A stretch of 34,735 bases of DNA. Source: Thiobacillus denitrificans (GTDB lineage Bacteria; Pseudomonadota; Gammaproteobacteria; Burkholderiales; Thiobacillaceae). The stretch lies in contig DYFW01000014.1 in assembly GCA_020725005.1 (NCBI GenBank), positions 1 to 34,735 on the forward strand, written 5' to 3'. The stretch's first letter is position 1; every line of letters starts with the position of its first letter. A program made the translations under genes and the position numbers. The notes beneath the pieces are model-generated. The model saw nothing but the letters and a program-made list of their open reading frames with translations, ran no database searches and was not told the origin of the DNA. Shown in pieces: positions 25,295 to 34,735 of this stretch.

Positions 25295-25903
25295 ATGCTC
25301 CACGACGCCATCCAGTTCATCGTAGAAACCGTCGGCGCCTGGGGCTACCTGGGGATATTCCTGATGATGGCGCTGGAATCGAGCTTCTTCCCCTTCCCCA
25401 GCGAAGTGGTGATGATTCCCGCCGGCTATCTCGCCTACAAGGGCGAAATGAACATCGTGCTGGCGATCCTCGCCGGCATCGGCGGCAGCCTGGCGGGCGC
25501 GCTGTTCAACTACTGGCTGGCCTTGAAACTCGGACGGCCGTTCCTGCTGCGCTACGGGAAATACGTGCTGTTCAAGGAGCACTCGTTGCAGCGCATGGAA
25601 GATTTCTTCGCGCGCCACGGCCACATCTCGACTTTCACCGGCCGCCTGATCCCCGCGGTGCGGCAGTACATCTCGCTGCCCGCGGGGCTTGCGCGCATGA
25701 ACCTTGGCGTGTTCAGTTTCTACACCAGCCTCGGCGCCGGCATCTGGGTGACGATCCTCGCCGTGCTCGGCTACACCATCGGCCACAACGAGGCCGCCCT
25801 GCGCGAGAACCTGCATCTCATCACGCTCATCACGCTGGGGGCGGTCGCGGTGATCATCCTGCTCTACGTGCGCATCAAGCTAAAGAAGAAGATCATTCGC
25901 TGA
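25295..25903 (+). CDS. DedA-family (VTT/SNARE-associated) inner-membrane protein
   Basis: The 202-residue membrane protein belongs to the DedA family, now linked to lipid-carrier (undecaprenyl phosphate) flipping and membrane homeostasis. Conserved blocks are [19 protein letters not shown] (25-43), the [19 protein letters not shown] segment, [32 protein letters not shown] (~104-135), and a C-terminal helix ending in KLKKKIIR. The start has no Shine-Dalgarno sequence because the heptamer array abuts it; no better start is evident. Its stop is 22 bases from the convergent terC-like stop. Confidence 0.93.
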   Translation: MLHDAIQFIVETVGAWGYLGIFLMMALESSFFPFPSEVVMIPAGYLAYKGEMNIVLAILAGIGGSLAGALFNYWLALKLGRPFLLRYGKYVLFKEHSLQRMEDFFARHGHISTFTGRLIPAVRQYISLPAGLARMNLGVFSFYTSLGAGIWVTILAVLGYTIGHNEAALRENLHLITLITLGAVAVIILLYVRIKLKKKIIR

Positions 25904-25925
25904 ACCGCGCCTTCGCGCCTGGCCG

Positions 25926-26897
25926 TCACGACTTGCGCGTGGCAATCAGGCTGGCGACGACACTGCCGCCGATCAGCACCGCGATGACCACCAGCGACGC
26001 CACCACCGGCACATGGGCCCAGGGCGCGATGAGCATCTTGGCGCCGATGAAGGTGAGCACCATGGCAAGGCCGTATTTCAGCAGGTGAAACCGGTCCGCC
26101 ACGTCGGCGAGCAGGAAATACAGCGCGCGCAGGCCCAGGATGGCGAAGATGTTCGACGTGAAGACGATGAACGGGTCGGTGGTGATGGCGAAAATGGCCG
26201 GAATGGAATCCACGGCGAACACCACGTCGGACACCTCGATCAGGATCAGCACCAGGAACAGCGGCGTGAAATAGCGCACGCCATCCTTCATCACGGTGAA
26301 TTTCTCGCCGTGGTAACCCTCGCTGATGCGCAGGTGCCGGCGCGCGAGCCTGAGCACGGGATTTTTTTCCAGATCCGGTTCCTTCTCCGCCATGACCAGC
26401 ATGCGCATACCGGTCACCACCAGGAATACGCCGAAAATATAGAGCACCCAACTGAATTCGCGCACCACCCAGGCGCCGGCCAGGATCATGACGGCGCGCA
26501 GGACGATGGCGCCAAGCACGCCGTAGATCAGCACGCGGCGCTGGTATTCGGGTGCGACATGGAACGACGTGAAGATGAGCAGGAAGACGAATATGTTGTC
26601 GACCGACAGCGATTTCTCGATCAGGTAGCCGGTCAGGAACTCAAGCGCCTTCTGGCCGGCAAGGTCGGGCCCGACCGTGCCCTTCAGGTACCACCACAGG
26701 CCGGCGTTGAAGAGGAGGGCGAGGCTCACCCAGACAGCGGACCAGGCGGCCGCTTCCCTGACGCCGACCTTGTGCGCCTTGCGCCCGCCGAAGACGAACA
26801 GGTCGAGCGCCAGCATGCCCAGCACGAAGGCAATGAACGCGCCCCACATCCAGGGCTCGCCGATGGAAAGGGCGTCAGGAGTGCCGGTGGGCTGCAT
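25926..26897 (-). CDS. TerC/Alx-family integral membrane protein
   Basis: The 323-residue protein has about nine membrane segments and the TerC landmarks LALDLFVFGGRKAHKV (29-44), EKSLSVDNIFVFLLIF and VSDVVFAVDSIPAIFAIT, with conserved acidic residues inside the membrane. Relatives (Alx, TerC) are tied to manganese export, alkaline response or metal loading of exported proteins. GAGG about nine bases upstream supports ATG 26897. I looked for a manganese (yybP-ykoY) riboswitch upstream and did not see one. Confidence 0.92.
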   Translation of the reverse strand: MQPTGTPDALSIGEPWMWGAFIAFVLGMLALDLFVFGGRKAHKVGVREAAAWSAVWVSLALLFNAGLWWYLKGTVGPDLAGQKALEFLTGYLIEKSLSVDNIFVFLLIFTSFHVAPEYQRRVLIYGVLGAIVLRAVMILAGAWVVREFSWVLYIFGVFLVVTGMRMLVMAEKEPDLEKNPVLRLARRHLRISEGYHGEKFTVMKDGVRYFTPLFLVLILIEVSDVVFAVDSIPAIFAITTDPFIVFTSNIFAILGLRALYFLLADVADRFHLLKYGLAMVLTFIGAKMLIAPWAHVPVVASLVVIAVLIGGSVVASLIATRKS

Positions 26898-26978
26898 GGG
26901 TGTGCCTCTTCATTGTCGGGGGTCGGAGGAAATCGGGGCCGATGGAGGACGATCGCTCCCGCGGCCGGCGGGCATCAT

Positions 26979-26999
26979 ACACAAAACGCCGCGGCGGCG
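26979..26999 (-). terminator. Candidate intrinsic terminator after pdxJ
   Basis: On the minus strand CGCCG-CCG-CGGCG is followed directly by TTTTGTGT, about 40 bases past the pdxJ stop. A second hairpin, CGTGCC...GGCACG, lies at 27004-27021. The stem is short but very GC-rich. It would separate the lepA-pdxJ run from the terC-like gene. Confidence 0.5.
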
Positions 27000-27040
27000 C
27001 AGTCGTGCCGGCAATGGCACGCGCCCCGATCCGGCACCGC

Positions 27041-27769
27041 CTAGCCCGCCGCCGCCACCATCAAGCGTTTCATCTCCGCCACCGCATCCTGCCAGCCGAC
27101 GAACAGCGCCTGCGCGACGATGGCGTGGCCGATGTTGAGTTCAAAAATCCCCGGCAGCGCGGCGATGGGCTGGACGTTGTGGTAGGTGAGACCGTGGCCG
27201 GCGTTGACGGTGAGGCCCAGGCTGCGGGCGTAGGCGACGGCGCTGCGGATGCGCTCGAATTCGACGCTGCGGGCCGCGTCGGTTCCGGCGTCGGCGTAGG
27301 CGCCGGTGTGGATTTCGACGACCGGCGCGCCGGCGGCGAGCGCGGCCTCGATCTGCGCGAAGTCGGGATCGATGAAGAGCGAGACGCGGATGCCGGCCTC
27401 GGCGAGACGCGTGCAGGCGTCGGCCAGCTTCGGCAACTGGCCCTTCACGTCGAGCCCGCCTTCGGTGGTGAGCTCTTCACGTTTTTCGGGGACGAGGCAG
27501 ACGTCTTGCGGGCGCGTGGCCGCGGCAATCGCCAACATTTCGTCGGTGACGGCCATTTCCAGGTTCATTTTTGTTTTGAGCACCTGGCGCAGGATGGCGA
27601 CGTCGGCATCCTGGATGTGGCGGCGGTCCTCACGCAGGTGCAAGGTGATCGAGTCGGCGCCTGCAGTCTCGGCCAGGAGCGCGGCCTCGACCGGGCTGGG
27701 GTAACGGGTTTTCCGGGCCTGCCTAAGGGTGGCGATGTGGTCGATGTTGACGCCGAGGTGGATGCTCAT
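27041..27769 (-). CDS. pdxJ: Pyridoxine 5'-phosphate synthase
   Basis: PdxJ condenses 3-amino-2-oxopropyl phosphate (from PdxA) with deoxyxylulose-5-phosphate to pyridoxine phosphate in vitamin B6 synthesis. The 242-residue protein shows the family blocks [17 protein letters not shown] (5-21), [15 protein letters not shown] (~38-52), [46 protein letters not shown] and [12 protein letters not shown]. Its start overlaps the recO stop by four bases (ATGA), the usual recO-pdxJ coupling. Confidence 0.97.
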   Translation of the reverse strand: MSIHLGVNIDHIATLRQARKTRYPSPVEAALLAETAGADSITLHLREDRRHIQDADVAILRQVLKTKMNLEMAVTDEMLAIAAATRPQDVCLVPEKREELTTEGGLDVKGQLPKLADACTRLAEAGIRVSLFIDPDFAQIEAALAAGAPVVEIHTGAYADAGTDAARSVEFERIRSAVAYARSLGLTVNAGHGLTYHNVQPIAALPGIFELNIGHAIVAQALFVGWQDAVAEMKRLMVAAAG

Positions 27770-28491
27770 GTTGAGAAATCGGTAAGTTCGCGCAGCAGCT
27801 GGCGAGTATAAAGCGGCTTGGCGCCGAGGGTGTGGTTGATGAGGCTGCGCATCAGCGCTTTCGCTTCGGCGAGCGTGACGGGGTCGTCGAAGCGGTCGGC
27901 AGCAAGGTCGAGCAGGGTACGTCCCGAAACCGGGCAGCCGGGCTGGCTGGTCTCACGAACGGCGCCGCGCTCGGGCTGGAAGACGTAACGCAGGTGCGCC
28001 TCAATCGGCGCGTGGCTACCGGCCTCGACGTCGAAGGTCGCGCCGTAGCCGATGTCGGCGAGCAGGTTCTTCTCGAAACGTCGCAGGATGCGCTCGAAAT
28101 CGTCGCGCTCGGCGGCCAGCAGGGCAAGCGTTTCCACGTAGCGCTCGTACAGGGTCTCGTGCGGGTCGCCACGCGCGAGCATGCGCAGCAACAGCTCGTT
28201 GAGGTAGAAGCCGCACATAAGGCCGCGCCCCTGCGGCGCAACCAGCCCGCCCTGCCATTCGGCGGCGTGCAGGGTCTTGAGGTCGTGCTTGCCGAACCAC
28301 GACAGCAGCAAGGGCGTGAAGGGCTGCATCAGTCCGCGCAGGCTGGATGTCGGCCGGCGCGCGCCGCGCGCGATGAGCGCGACGCGGCCGTGCGCGCGGG
28401 TGAACACTTCCGCAACCACGCTGGTTTCCTTGAAGGGATAGGTGTGGAGGACGAAGCCGGGTTCGTTGTTGATGCGGGCGTCGGTGGACAT
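27766..28491 (-). CDS. recO: DNA repair protein RecO
   Basis: RecO works with RecR to load RecA on SSB-coated gaps. The 241-residue protein begins with the OB-fold domain ([37 protein letters not shown]), followed by the helical domain with [13 protein letters not shown] and a C-terminal part with LNxxLG-like [20 protein letters not shown]. It follows era after 33 bases and overlaps pdxJ by four. Confidence 0.95.
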   Translation of the reverse strand: MSTDARINNEPGFVLHTYPFKETSVVAEVFTRAHGRVALIARGARRPTSSLRGLMQPFTPLLLSWFGKHDLKTLHAAEWQGGLVAPQGRGLMCGFYLNELLLRMLARGDPHETLYERYVETLALLAAERDDFERILRRFEKNLLADIGYGATFDVEAGSHAPIEAHLRYVFQPERGAVRETSQPGCPVSGRTLLDLAADRFDDPVTLAEAKALMRSLINHTLGAKPLYTRQLLRELTDFST

Positions 28492-28524
28492 GCGTTACGC
28501 AAACACGGGGCGGACGGAGCGGCC

Positions 28525-29409
28525 TCAATCCAGGCCCAGCGACTTCAGCATGCGCACGTCGTCGGCCCAGCCGCCCTTCACCTTGACCCAGACCTCCAGG
28601 TACACCTTGCCGTCGAACGCGCGCTCCATGTCGAGGCGCGCCTGGGTCGAGATCGCCTTGAGCTTCTCGCCCCCCTTGCCGATGACGATGGCCTTGTGGC
28701 TGTCGCGGTCGACCAGGATGGTGGCGAAGATGCGGCGCAGCCTGCCCGCTTCCTCGAACTTGTCGATGGTCACCGCCACCGCGTAGGGGATTTCCTCGCC
28801 GCACAGGCGGAAGACCTTTTCGCGGATGAGCTCGGCGGCGAGCTGGCGCTCGGTCTGGTCGGTGATGTCGTCCTCGCCGAACAGCGGCGGGTTTTCGGGC
28901 AGGTGCGTCTTCAGCGTCTTCAGCAGTTCGTCGAGGTTGTGCGCGTTCTTCGCCGACACCGGCACGATTTCGGTGAAGGGATATGCCGCCGAGGCTTCCT
29001 TGAGCCAGGCCATGAATGCCGCCTTGTCCTTGGCATGGTCGATCTTGTTGACGACGAGGATGACCGGGCGGTCGGCGGGCAGCAGGTCGATCACCTGGCG
29101 GTCCTCGCGCGTCAGCCGCCCGGCCTCGACCAGCAGCATCACCACGTCGGTGTCGGCGAGCGTCTCCCGCACGCGCTTGTTCATCGCGCGGTTCATGGCC
29201 GTGCTGTGACGCGTCTGGAAGCCGGGCGTGTCGACGAAGACGAACTGCACATCGTCCTCGGTGCGGATGCCCATCACACGGTGACGGGTGGTCTGCGCCT
29301 TTTTCGAGGTGATGCTGATTTTCTGTCCGACGAGCTTGTTCAGCAGGGTGGACTTGCCGACGTTGGGGCGGCCGACGATGGCGACCAGCCCGCACTTGAA
29401 TTCGCTCAT
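28525..29409 (-). CDS. era: Ribosome-assembly GTPase Era
   Basis: Era binds 16S rRNA and helps to mature the 30S subunit. The 294-residue form from ATG 29409 is preferred because it overlaps the rnc stop as ATGA; GTG 29427 is an open alternative. GTPase motifs: [12 protein letters not shown] (13-24), [15 protein letters not shown] and SAKN. The C-terminal KH domain contains [22 protein letters not shown]. Coupling rnc-era is conserved in proteobacteria. Confidence 0.97.
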   Translation of the reverse strand: MSEFKCGLVAIVGRPNVGKSTLLNKLVGQKISITSKKAQTTRHRVMGIRTEDDVQFVFVDTPGFQTRHSTAMNRAMNKRVRETLADTDVVMLLVEAGRLTREDRQVIDLLPADRPVILVVNKIDHAKDKAAFMAWLKEASAAYPFTEIVPVSAKNAHNLDELLKTLKTHLPENPPLFGEDDITDQTERQLAAELIREKVFRLCGEEIPYAVAVTIDKFEEAGRLRRIFATILVDRDSHKAIVIGKGGEKLKAISTQARLDMERAFDGKVYLEVWVKVKGGWADDVRMLKSLGLD

Positions 29410-30086
29410 TTCTGCAACGCCTCGCACGCCTGGCGCGCGGCCTCCTGCTCGGCGGCTCGCCGGCTCTTGCCAACGCCACGCGTGGTGAGCGCCGGTTTCG
29501 TCAGCACGCAGTCGACGATGAAGCTTTGGTCGTGCGCCTCGCCGCGGGTGTCGACCAGCTGGTACTCCGGCAGCGGCAGCCGGCGGGCCTGCAGGATTTC
29601 CTGCAGCTGGGTCTTCGGATCCTTGCCCGAGGCCCTGGGGTCGATCTTCGCCACGAGGGGATCGAACAGTCGCCGCACCACGCCTTGTGCGGCGTCGAAC
29701 CCCGCATCGAGAAAGACCGCGCCGAACAGCGATTCGAGGGCGTCGGCGAGGATGGACGGGCGGCGGAAACCGCCGCTCTTGAGTTCGCCTTCGCCCAGCC
29801 GCAGGCTTTCGCCCAGCCGCAACGCCACGGCGATCTCGGCGAGCGTCTCCTGCCGCACGAGATTGGCGCGCAGGCGCGACAGGCTGCCCTCGGGCAGTTC
29901 GGGGAAGGCGTCATAAAGCGCCCGGGCGACCGAGCAGTTGAGCACCGAGTCGCCGAGGAATTCGAGCCGTTCGTTGTTGACCGCGCCGTAGCTGCGGTGC
30001 GTGAGCGCCTGGGCCAGAAGCTCGGGACGCGAGAAGGTATGGCCCAGCGCCTGCTGCAGACGCTGGGTCGGCAAGGGATTACTCAA
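29406..30086 (-). CDS. rnc: Ribonuclease III
   Basis: RNase III cuts double-stranded RNA, including rRNA precursors. The 226-residue protein has the catalytic signature [13 protein letters not shown] (38-50, with E42 and D46), a second acidic site in [15 protein letters not shown], and a C-terminal double-stranded-RNA-binding domain ([23 protein letters not shown] to [14 protein letters not shown]). The start is a TTG at 30086 inside the last codons of the DUF4845 gene (8-base overlap); its position fits other Rnc N-termini, but no Shine-Dalgarno sequence is visible. Confidence 0.95.
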   Translation of the reverse strand: MSNPLPTQRLQQALGHTFSRPELLAQALTHRSYGAVNNERLEFLGDSVLNCSVARALYDAFPELPEGSLSRLRANLVRQETLAEIAVALRLGESLRLGEGELKSGGFRRPSILADALESLFGAVFLDAGFDAAQGVVRRLFDPLVAKIDPRASGKDPKTQLQEILQARRLPLPEYQLVDTRGEAHDQSFIVDCVLTKPALTTRGVGKSRRAAEQEAARQACEALQK

Positions 30087-30477
30087 TCTGGGCGGCGCGA
30101 CCGGGGTCGGTACTCGCGCTGAAATCGGCGACGAGGCTGATATTGCCTATCAGCTTGGTGCGGTATTCGTAATCCACCGAAATGACGGGGGTGCCGCCAC
30201 GCCGGTTGATGACCAGCTGCTCCGGCTTCACCACGGTGACATAGTCGACGCTGGCCCGTTTCTCGAAGTCGCTGCGGATTTCGGCATTGGTCTTGTTGGC
30301 CAGGCTGGCGTCCTGGCTCATGGTGTTGAAAATCTTCTTGATCGAGAAAAACTCGATGTAGGCCGGCACCAGCTTCATCGCCACCAGGGCGGCCGCGGCC
30401 AGCAGGATGGCCACGAACAGGAAACCGGTCATGGTCAGGCCGTGCTGGCGGGTTGTCGGTACGTGCGTGCGCTGCAT
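30079..30477 (-). CDS. DUF4845 small membrane protein
   Basis: This 132-residue protein sits between lepB and rnc, as in many betaproteobacteria. It has a basic N-terminus ([13 protein letters not shown]), one membrane segment at ~15-36 ([27 protein letters not shown]), and a soluble domain ending SLVADFSAS. The family function is unknown to me. AGGAG about 6-8 bases upstream of ATG 30477 is a strong ribosome site and fixes the start. Confidence 0.88.
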   Translation of the reverse strand: MQRTHVPTTRQHGLTMTGFLFVAILLAAAALVAMKLVPAYIEFFSIKKIFNTMSQDASLANKTNAEIRSDFEKRASVDYVTVVKPEQLVINRRGGTPVISVDYEYRTKLIGNISLVADFSASTDPGRAAQIE

Positions 30478-30488
30478 GATGTCTCCTC

Positions 30489-31298
30489 TTATCGAATGGT
30501 GGTGCCGATGCGGCCCAGGTCGTCGAAGTTCATCCAGATGAAGAAGGCGCGGCCGACGATGTTCTCGTCCGGCACGAATCCCCAGTAGCGGCTGTCGTTG
30601 CTGGCGTCGCGATTGTCGCCCATCATGAAATAGTGGCCGGCGGGAACCTTGCAGGCAAAGCCTTCGCCATCGGCATTGTAGGAGCAGTTTTCGCGATAGG
30701 GGAAATCCGCCACCTGGTGCGGCACCACGGAGGGACGCTCGGGCTCGACCATCATGGTGTGTGTCGCCGCGCCCAGGCGTTCCTCGTACACGGTGGCGCT
30801 CACGTAGTTGAGGCCATTGCTGACGTACGTGTAGGTGCCGGTCTCTTTCGTTTCGACCGGCACGCCGTTGATGGTGAGCTTCTTGTTGCGGTATTCGACG
30901 ACATCCCCCGGCACGCCGACGACGCGCTTGATGTAGTCGAGCCCGGGATCGGCGGGAAAGCGGAACACCATGACGTCGCCGCGCTGCGGGTCGTTGAGCG
31001 GCACGATCTTCTTGTTGATCACCGGCAGGCGGATACCGTAGGTGAACTTGTTGACGAGGATGAAATCGCCGACCAGCAGCGTCGGCATCATCGATCCGGA
31101 AGGGATCTTGAACGGCTCGACCAGGAAGGAACGCAGCGCGAACACGATCAGGATGACCGGGAAAAAGCTCTTGGCGTATTCGACCAGCAGGGGCTCGGCC
31201 GCCCCCGGGGCGCGGCGACGCTTGAGCAGCAGCGCGTCGGCCAGCCAGATGCCGCCGGTGACGACCAGCGCAATGAACAGGATGAGGGCAAAGTTCAT
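30489..31298 (-). CDS. lepB: Signal peptidase I
   Basis: LepB removes signal peptides from exported proteins at the outer face of the inner membrane. The 269-residue protein has two N-terminal membrane segments (~3-22 and ~45-60), the catalytic serine S69 in IPSGSMMPTLLVGDFILVNKF, and the catalytic lysine K124 in DYIKRVVGVPGD; the periplasmic boxes with RGDVMVFRFP and GHYFMMGDNRDASNDSRYWG follow. Six bases separate it from lepA, the conserved lepA-lepB pair. Confidence 0.97.
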   Translation of the reverse strand: MNFALILFIALVVTGGIWLADALLLKRRRAPGAAEPLLVEYAKSFFPVILIVFALRSFLVEPFKIPSGSMMPTLLVGDFILVNKFTYGIRLPVINKKIVPLNDPQRGDVMVFRFPADPGLDYIKRVVGVPGDVVEYRNKKLTINGVPVETKETGTYTYVSNGLNYVSATVYEERLGAATHTMMVEPERPSVVPHQVADFPYRENCSYNADGEGFACKVPAGHYFMMGDNRDASNDSRYWGFVPDENIVGRAFFIWMNFDDLGRIGTTIR

Positions 31299-31304
31299 GG
31301 GCGA

Positions 31305-33104
<1,800 letters not shown>

Positions 33105-33131
33105 AACAAAACGGGCACGCTGCCGTGCCCG
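33105..33131 (-). terminator. Hairpin with T-run directly before lepA
   Basis: On the minus strand an 8-base perfect stem CGGGCACG-GCAG-CGTGCCCG is followed by TTTTGTT and then the lepA GTG. This has the form of an intrinsic terminator for the mucD/glutaredoxin-like message, yet it lies in the leader of lepA, so it may also act as an attenuator or hide the lepA start. Confidence 0.65.
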
Positions 33132-33168
33132 GGCGGGGATGCGATAAGACCGCGAATTTTAACGGATT

Positions 33169-33423
33169 TCAGGGGCTTGCGGCGAGCCGTTCGGCAAGCG
33201 CCGCCGGATCGGCGAAATGCCGGCAGATTTCCGCCTCGCCCTCGAACAGGAGCGGCACGTCCCAGCCGAAACGCGCCTTCAGCGCCGGGTCGGCGTCGAC
33301 GTCGACCGCCAGCAGGCGATGGCCGGCCGCCTCGATCGCCGGCCGCACCGCGTCGGCCATGTCGTCACAGAGCGGGCAGCCGGCGCGGCCGTAGAGGGTG
33401 AAGAGCCGTCCCACCCGGCTCAA
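33169..33423 (-). CDS. Glutaredoxin-like protein (DUF836 type) with CPLC motif
   Basis: The 84-residue protein has a thioredoxin-fold pattern: LFTLYGRAGCPLCDDMADAV with a redox pair C16/C19, an acidic strand (LLAVDVDADPAL) and the cis-proline segment WDVPLLFEG. It is probably a small cytoplasmic thiol-disulfide protein. The TTG start at 33423 overlaps the mucD stop (TTGA); GTG 33414 is an alternative. It is commonly found between mucD and lepA in betaproteobacteria. Confidence 0.85.
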   Translation of the reverse strand: MSRVGRLFTLYGRAGCPLCDDMADAVRPAIEAAGHRLLAVDVDADPALKARFGWDVPLLFEGEAEICRHFADPAALAERLAASP

Positions 33424-34735
33424 TCGCCCGATATCTTCAGGGGAACGTAGAGCGAGCCTTCGCCGCGACGCACCAGGATCGCCGCGCTCTTGCCCTTGGG
33501 CACCTCGGCGATCGCCTTGCGGAAAGCTTCGACCGTGGCCACCTTGCTGTTATTTACCGCCAGGATGACGTCGCCCACGCGGATGCCGGCGCGCGCCGCA
33601 TCACCGGTGACCTCGACGACCAGGAGGCCATGATCGGTCTTGAGTTCGCGCCGCTGGTCGGGGGTCAGTTCGGACAAGGCGAGCCCCCCGCGCGAGAAGC
33701 TCTTGTCGCTGCGTCCCGCCACCTGCGGCTCGCCGGGCATCTCGCCCAATACGGCCGACACGGTCTGCAGTTTGCCCTTGCGCCAGACCTGCAGCAGGAC
33801 CCGGGTGCCGGGGCGCGTCATGCCGACCATGCGCGGCAGATCGCCGGAATTTTCCACCGCGCGGCCGTCGATGGCGAGGATCACGTCGGACGCCTGCAAA
33901 CCGGCCTTCATCGCTGGGCTGTCGTCCTGCACCTGCGACACCAGCGCGCCGCGCGGCCGGTCGAGCCCGAAGGATTCGGCGAGGTCCGCCGTCACTTCCT
34001 GGATCGCCACGCCTAGCCAGCCGCGCGCGACCTTGCCGTTCTTCTTCAACTGCTCGGCCACCTCCATCGCGAGATCGATCGGAATCGCGAACGACACGCC
34101 CTGGTAGCCGCCGCTGCGGCTGTAGATCTGCGAGTTGATGCCGACGACCTCGCCCTTCATGTTGAACAGCGGCCCGCCGGAATTGCCGGGATTGATCGGC
34201 ACGTCGGTCTGGATGAAGGGAACGTAGTTGTCCGACGGCAATGCGCGTCCCTTGGCCGACACGATCCCGGCGGTGACGGAATTCTCGAAGCCGAAGGGCG
34301 AGCCGATCGCCGCGACCGCCTCACCGACGCGCAGCTTGGCCGGGTCGCCCAGCTTGACCGTCGGCAGATTGCCGGCGGGGATCTTGATCACCGCCACGTC
34401 GGTGCGGTTGTCGGCGCCGACGACCTTGGCGACGAACTTGCGCTTGTCGATCAGCTTGACCTCGACCTCGTCGGCGTCGCGCACCACGTGCGCATTGGTG
34501 AGGATGTAGCCGTCCGAGCTGACGATGAAGCCGGAGCCGGCGCCGCGCGCGGGAATCTCCTGCCGCGGCACGCGGTTGCCCGGCATGCCGGGGAAGAAGC
34601 GCCGGAAGAATTCCTGCATTTCCTCGTCCTCGGGAAGCGCGAACGGCAGCCCGTCGGCACCGCGCCGCACCAGCTTGGTCGTGCTGATATTCACCACGGC
34701 GGGGCCATGGGCCTCGACCAGGTCGGCCACATCCA
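33420..34735 (-). CDS. mucD: Periplasmic Do/DegQ-type serine protease (MucD/HtrA), N-terminus cut by window edge
   Basis: This is the mature part of an HtrA-family protease, which degrades misfolded envelope proteins. About 438 codons are visible and the signal peptide lies beyond the edge. The catalytic triad is H81 (ILTNAHVV), D111 (DNRTDVAVIKI) and S184 (INPGNSGGPLFN), counted from the codon at 34730. Two PDZ domains follow (GWLGVAIQEVT... and GLLVVEVTGDAARAGIRVGDVILAVN). The name mucD is chosen from its place before lepA, where betaproteobacteria have rpoE-rseA-rseB-mucD; degQ-like naming would be equally defensible. Confidence 0.92.
   Translation of the reverse strand, partial: DVADLVEAHGPAVVNISTTKLVRRGADGLPFALPEDEEMQEFFRRFFPGMPGNRVPRQEIPARGAGSGFIVSSDGYILTNAHVVRDADEVEVKLIDKRKFVAKVVGADNRTDVAVIKIPAGNLPTVKLGDPAKLRVGEAVAAIGSPFGFENSVTAGIVSAKGRALPSDNYVPFIQTDVPINPGNSGGPLFNMKGEVVGINSQIYSRSGGYQGVSFAIPIDLAMEVAEQLKKNGKVARGWLGVAIQEVTADLAESFGLDRPRGALVSQVQDDSPAMKAGLQASDVILAIDGRAVENSGDLPRMVGMTRPGTRVLLQVWRKGKLQTVSAVLGEMPGEPQVAGRSDKSFSRGGLALSELTPDQRRELKTDHGLLVVEVTGDAARAGIRVGDVILAVNNSKVATVEAFRKAIAEVPKGKSAAILVRRGEGSLYVPLKISGD

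Noticed and set aside
26898-27040. Possible manganese riboswitch before the TerC-family gene
   Set aside because: The spacer is only 143 bases and I could not find the conserved loop sequences of the yybP-ykoY class.

Overview
The window looks like chromosomal DNA of a high-GC betaproteobacterium. The best clue is the housekeeping order mucD, glutaredoxin-like, lepA, lepB, DUF4845, rnc, era, recO, pdxJ, together with queA-tgt-yajC-secD-secF. A Thiobacillus-like or related Nitrosomonadales/Rhodocyclales host is my inference from gene order and style, not from a search.

Layout. (1) 1-7721, minus strand: a glycogen/maltodextrin operon read pgi, glk, glgC, GH57 glycosidase, malQ, glgB (cut by the window edge), mostly with overlapping stops and starts. 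(2) 7722-9127: a 422-base divergent spacer with a good candidate sigma-54 promoter, followed by an NAD-dependent sugar-nucleotide epimerase-like gene whose catalytic Tyr and Lys are both replaced. (3) About 9108-19417, plus strand, visibly less GC-rich: a regulatory cassette. It holds a REC-PAS response regulator, then an IS3-family insertion (10344-11662) with a nonsense-mutated transposase, a soluble GAF histidine kinase, a REC-HD-GYP cyclic-di-GMP phosphodiesterase, a REC protein, a possible 51-residue ORF, an MglA-like GTPase, a second soluble histidine kinase, and a REC domain fused to a PilB/GspE-type secretion ATPase. (4) 19648-19826: tRNA-Leu(CAA) on the minus strand, back to back with the queA promoter. 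(5) 19827-25189, plus strand: queA, tgt, yajC, secD, secF. (6) 25220-25903: a ten-copy CCCCTTA heptamer array touching the start of a DedA-family gene. (7) 25926-34735, minus strand: terC family, pdxJ, recO, era, rnc, DUF4845, lepB, lepA, glutaredoxin-like and mucD (cut by the window edge).

How the genes may work together. The glycogen operon interconverts glucose, glucose-6-P, fructose-6-P, ADP-glucose and branched glucan. The most notable block is the cassette. Two membrane-free kinases, four REC domains of one subfamily, a cyclic-di-GMP phosphodiesterase, a polarity-type GTPase and a phosphorylation-controllable pilus/secretion motor ATPase are arranged as one probable transcription unit, now split by an IS. 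I read it as a possible two-component/GTPase control module for a type IV pilus or type II secretion motor. That function is inference; I recall no characterised system with this composition.
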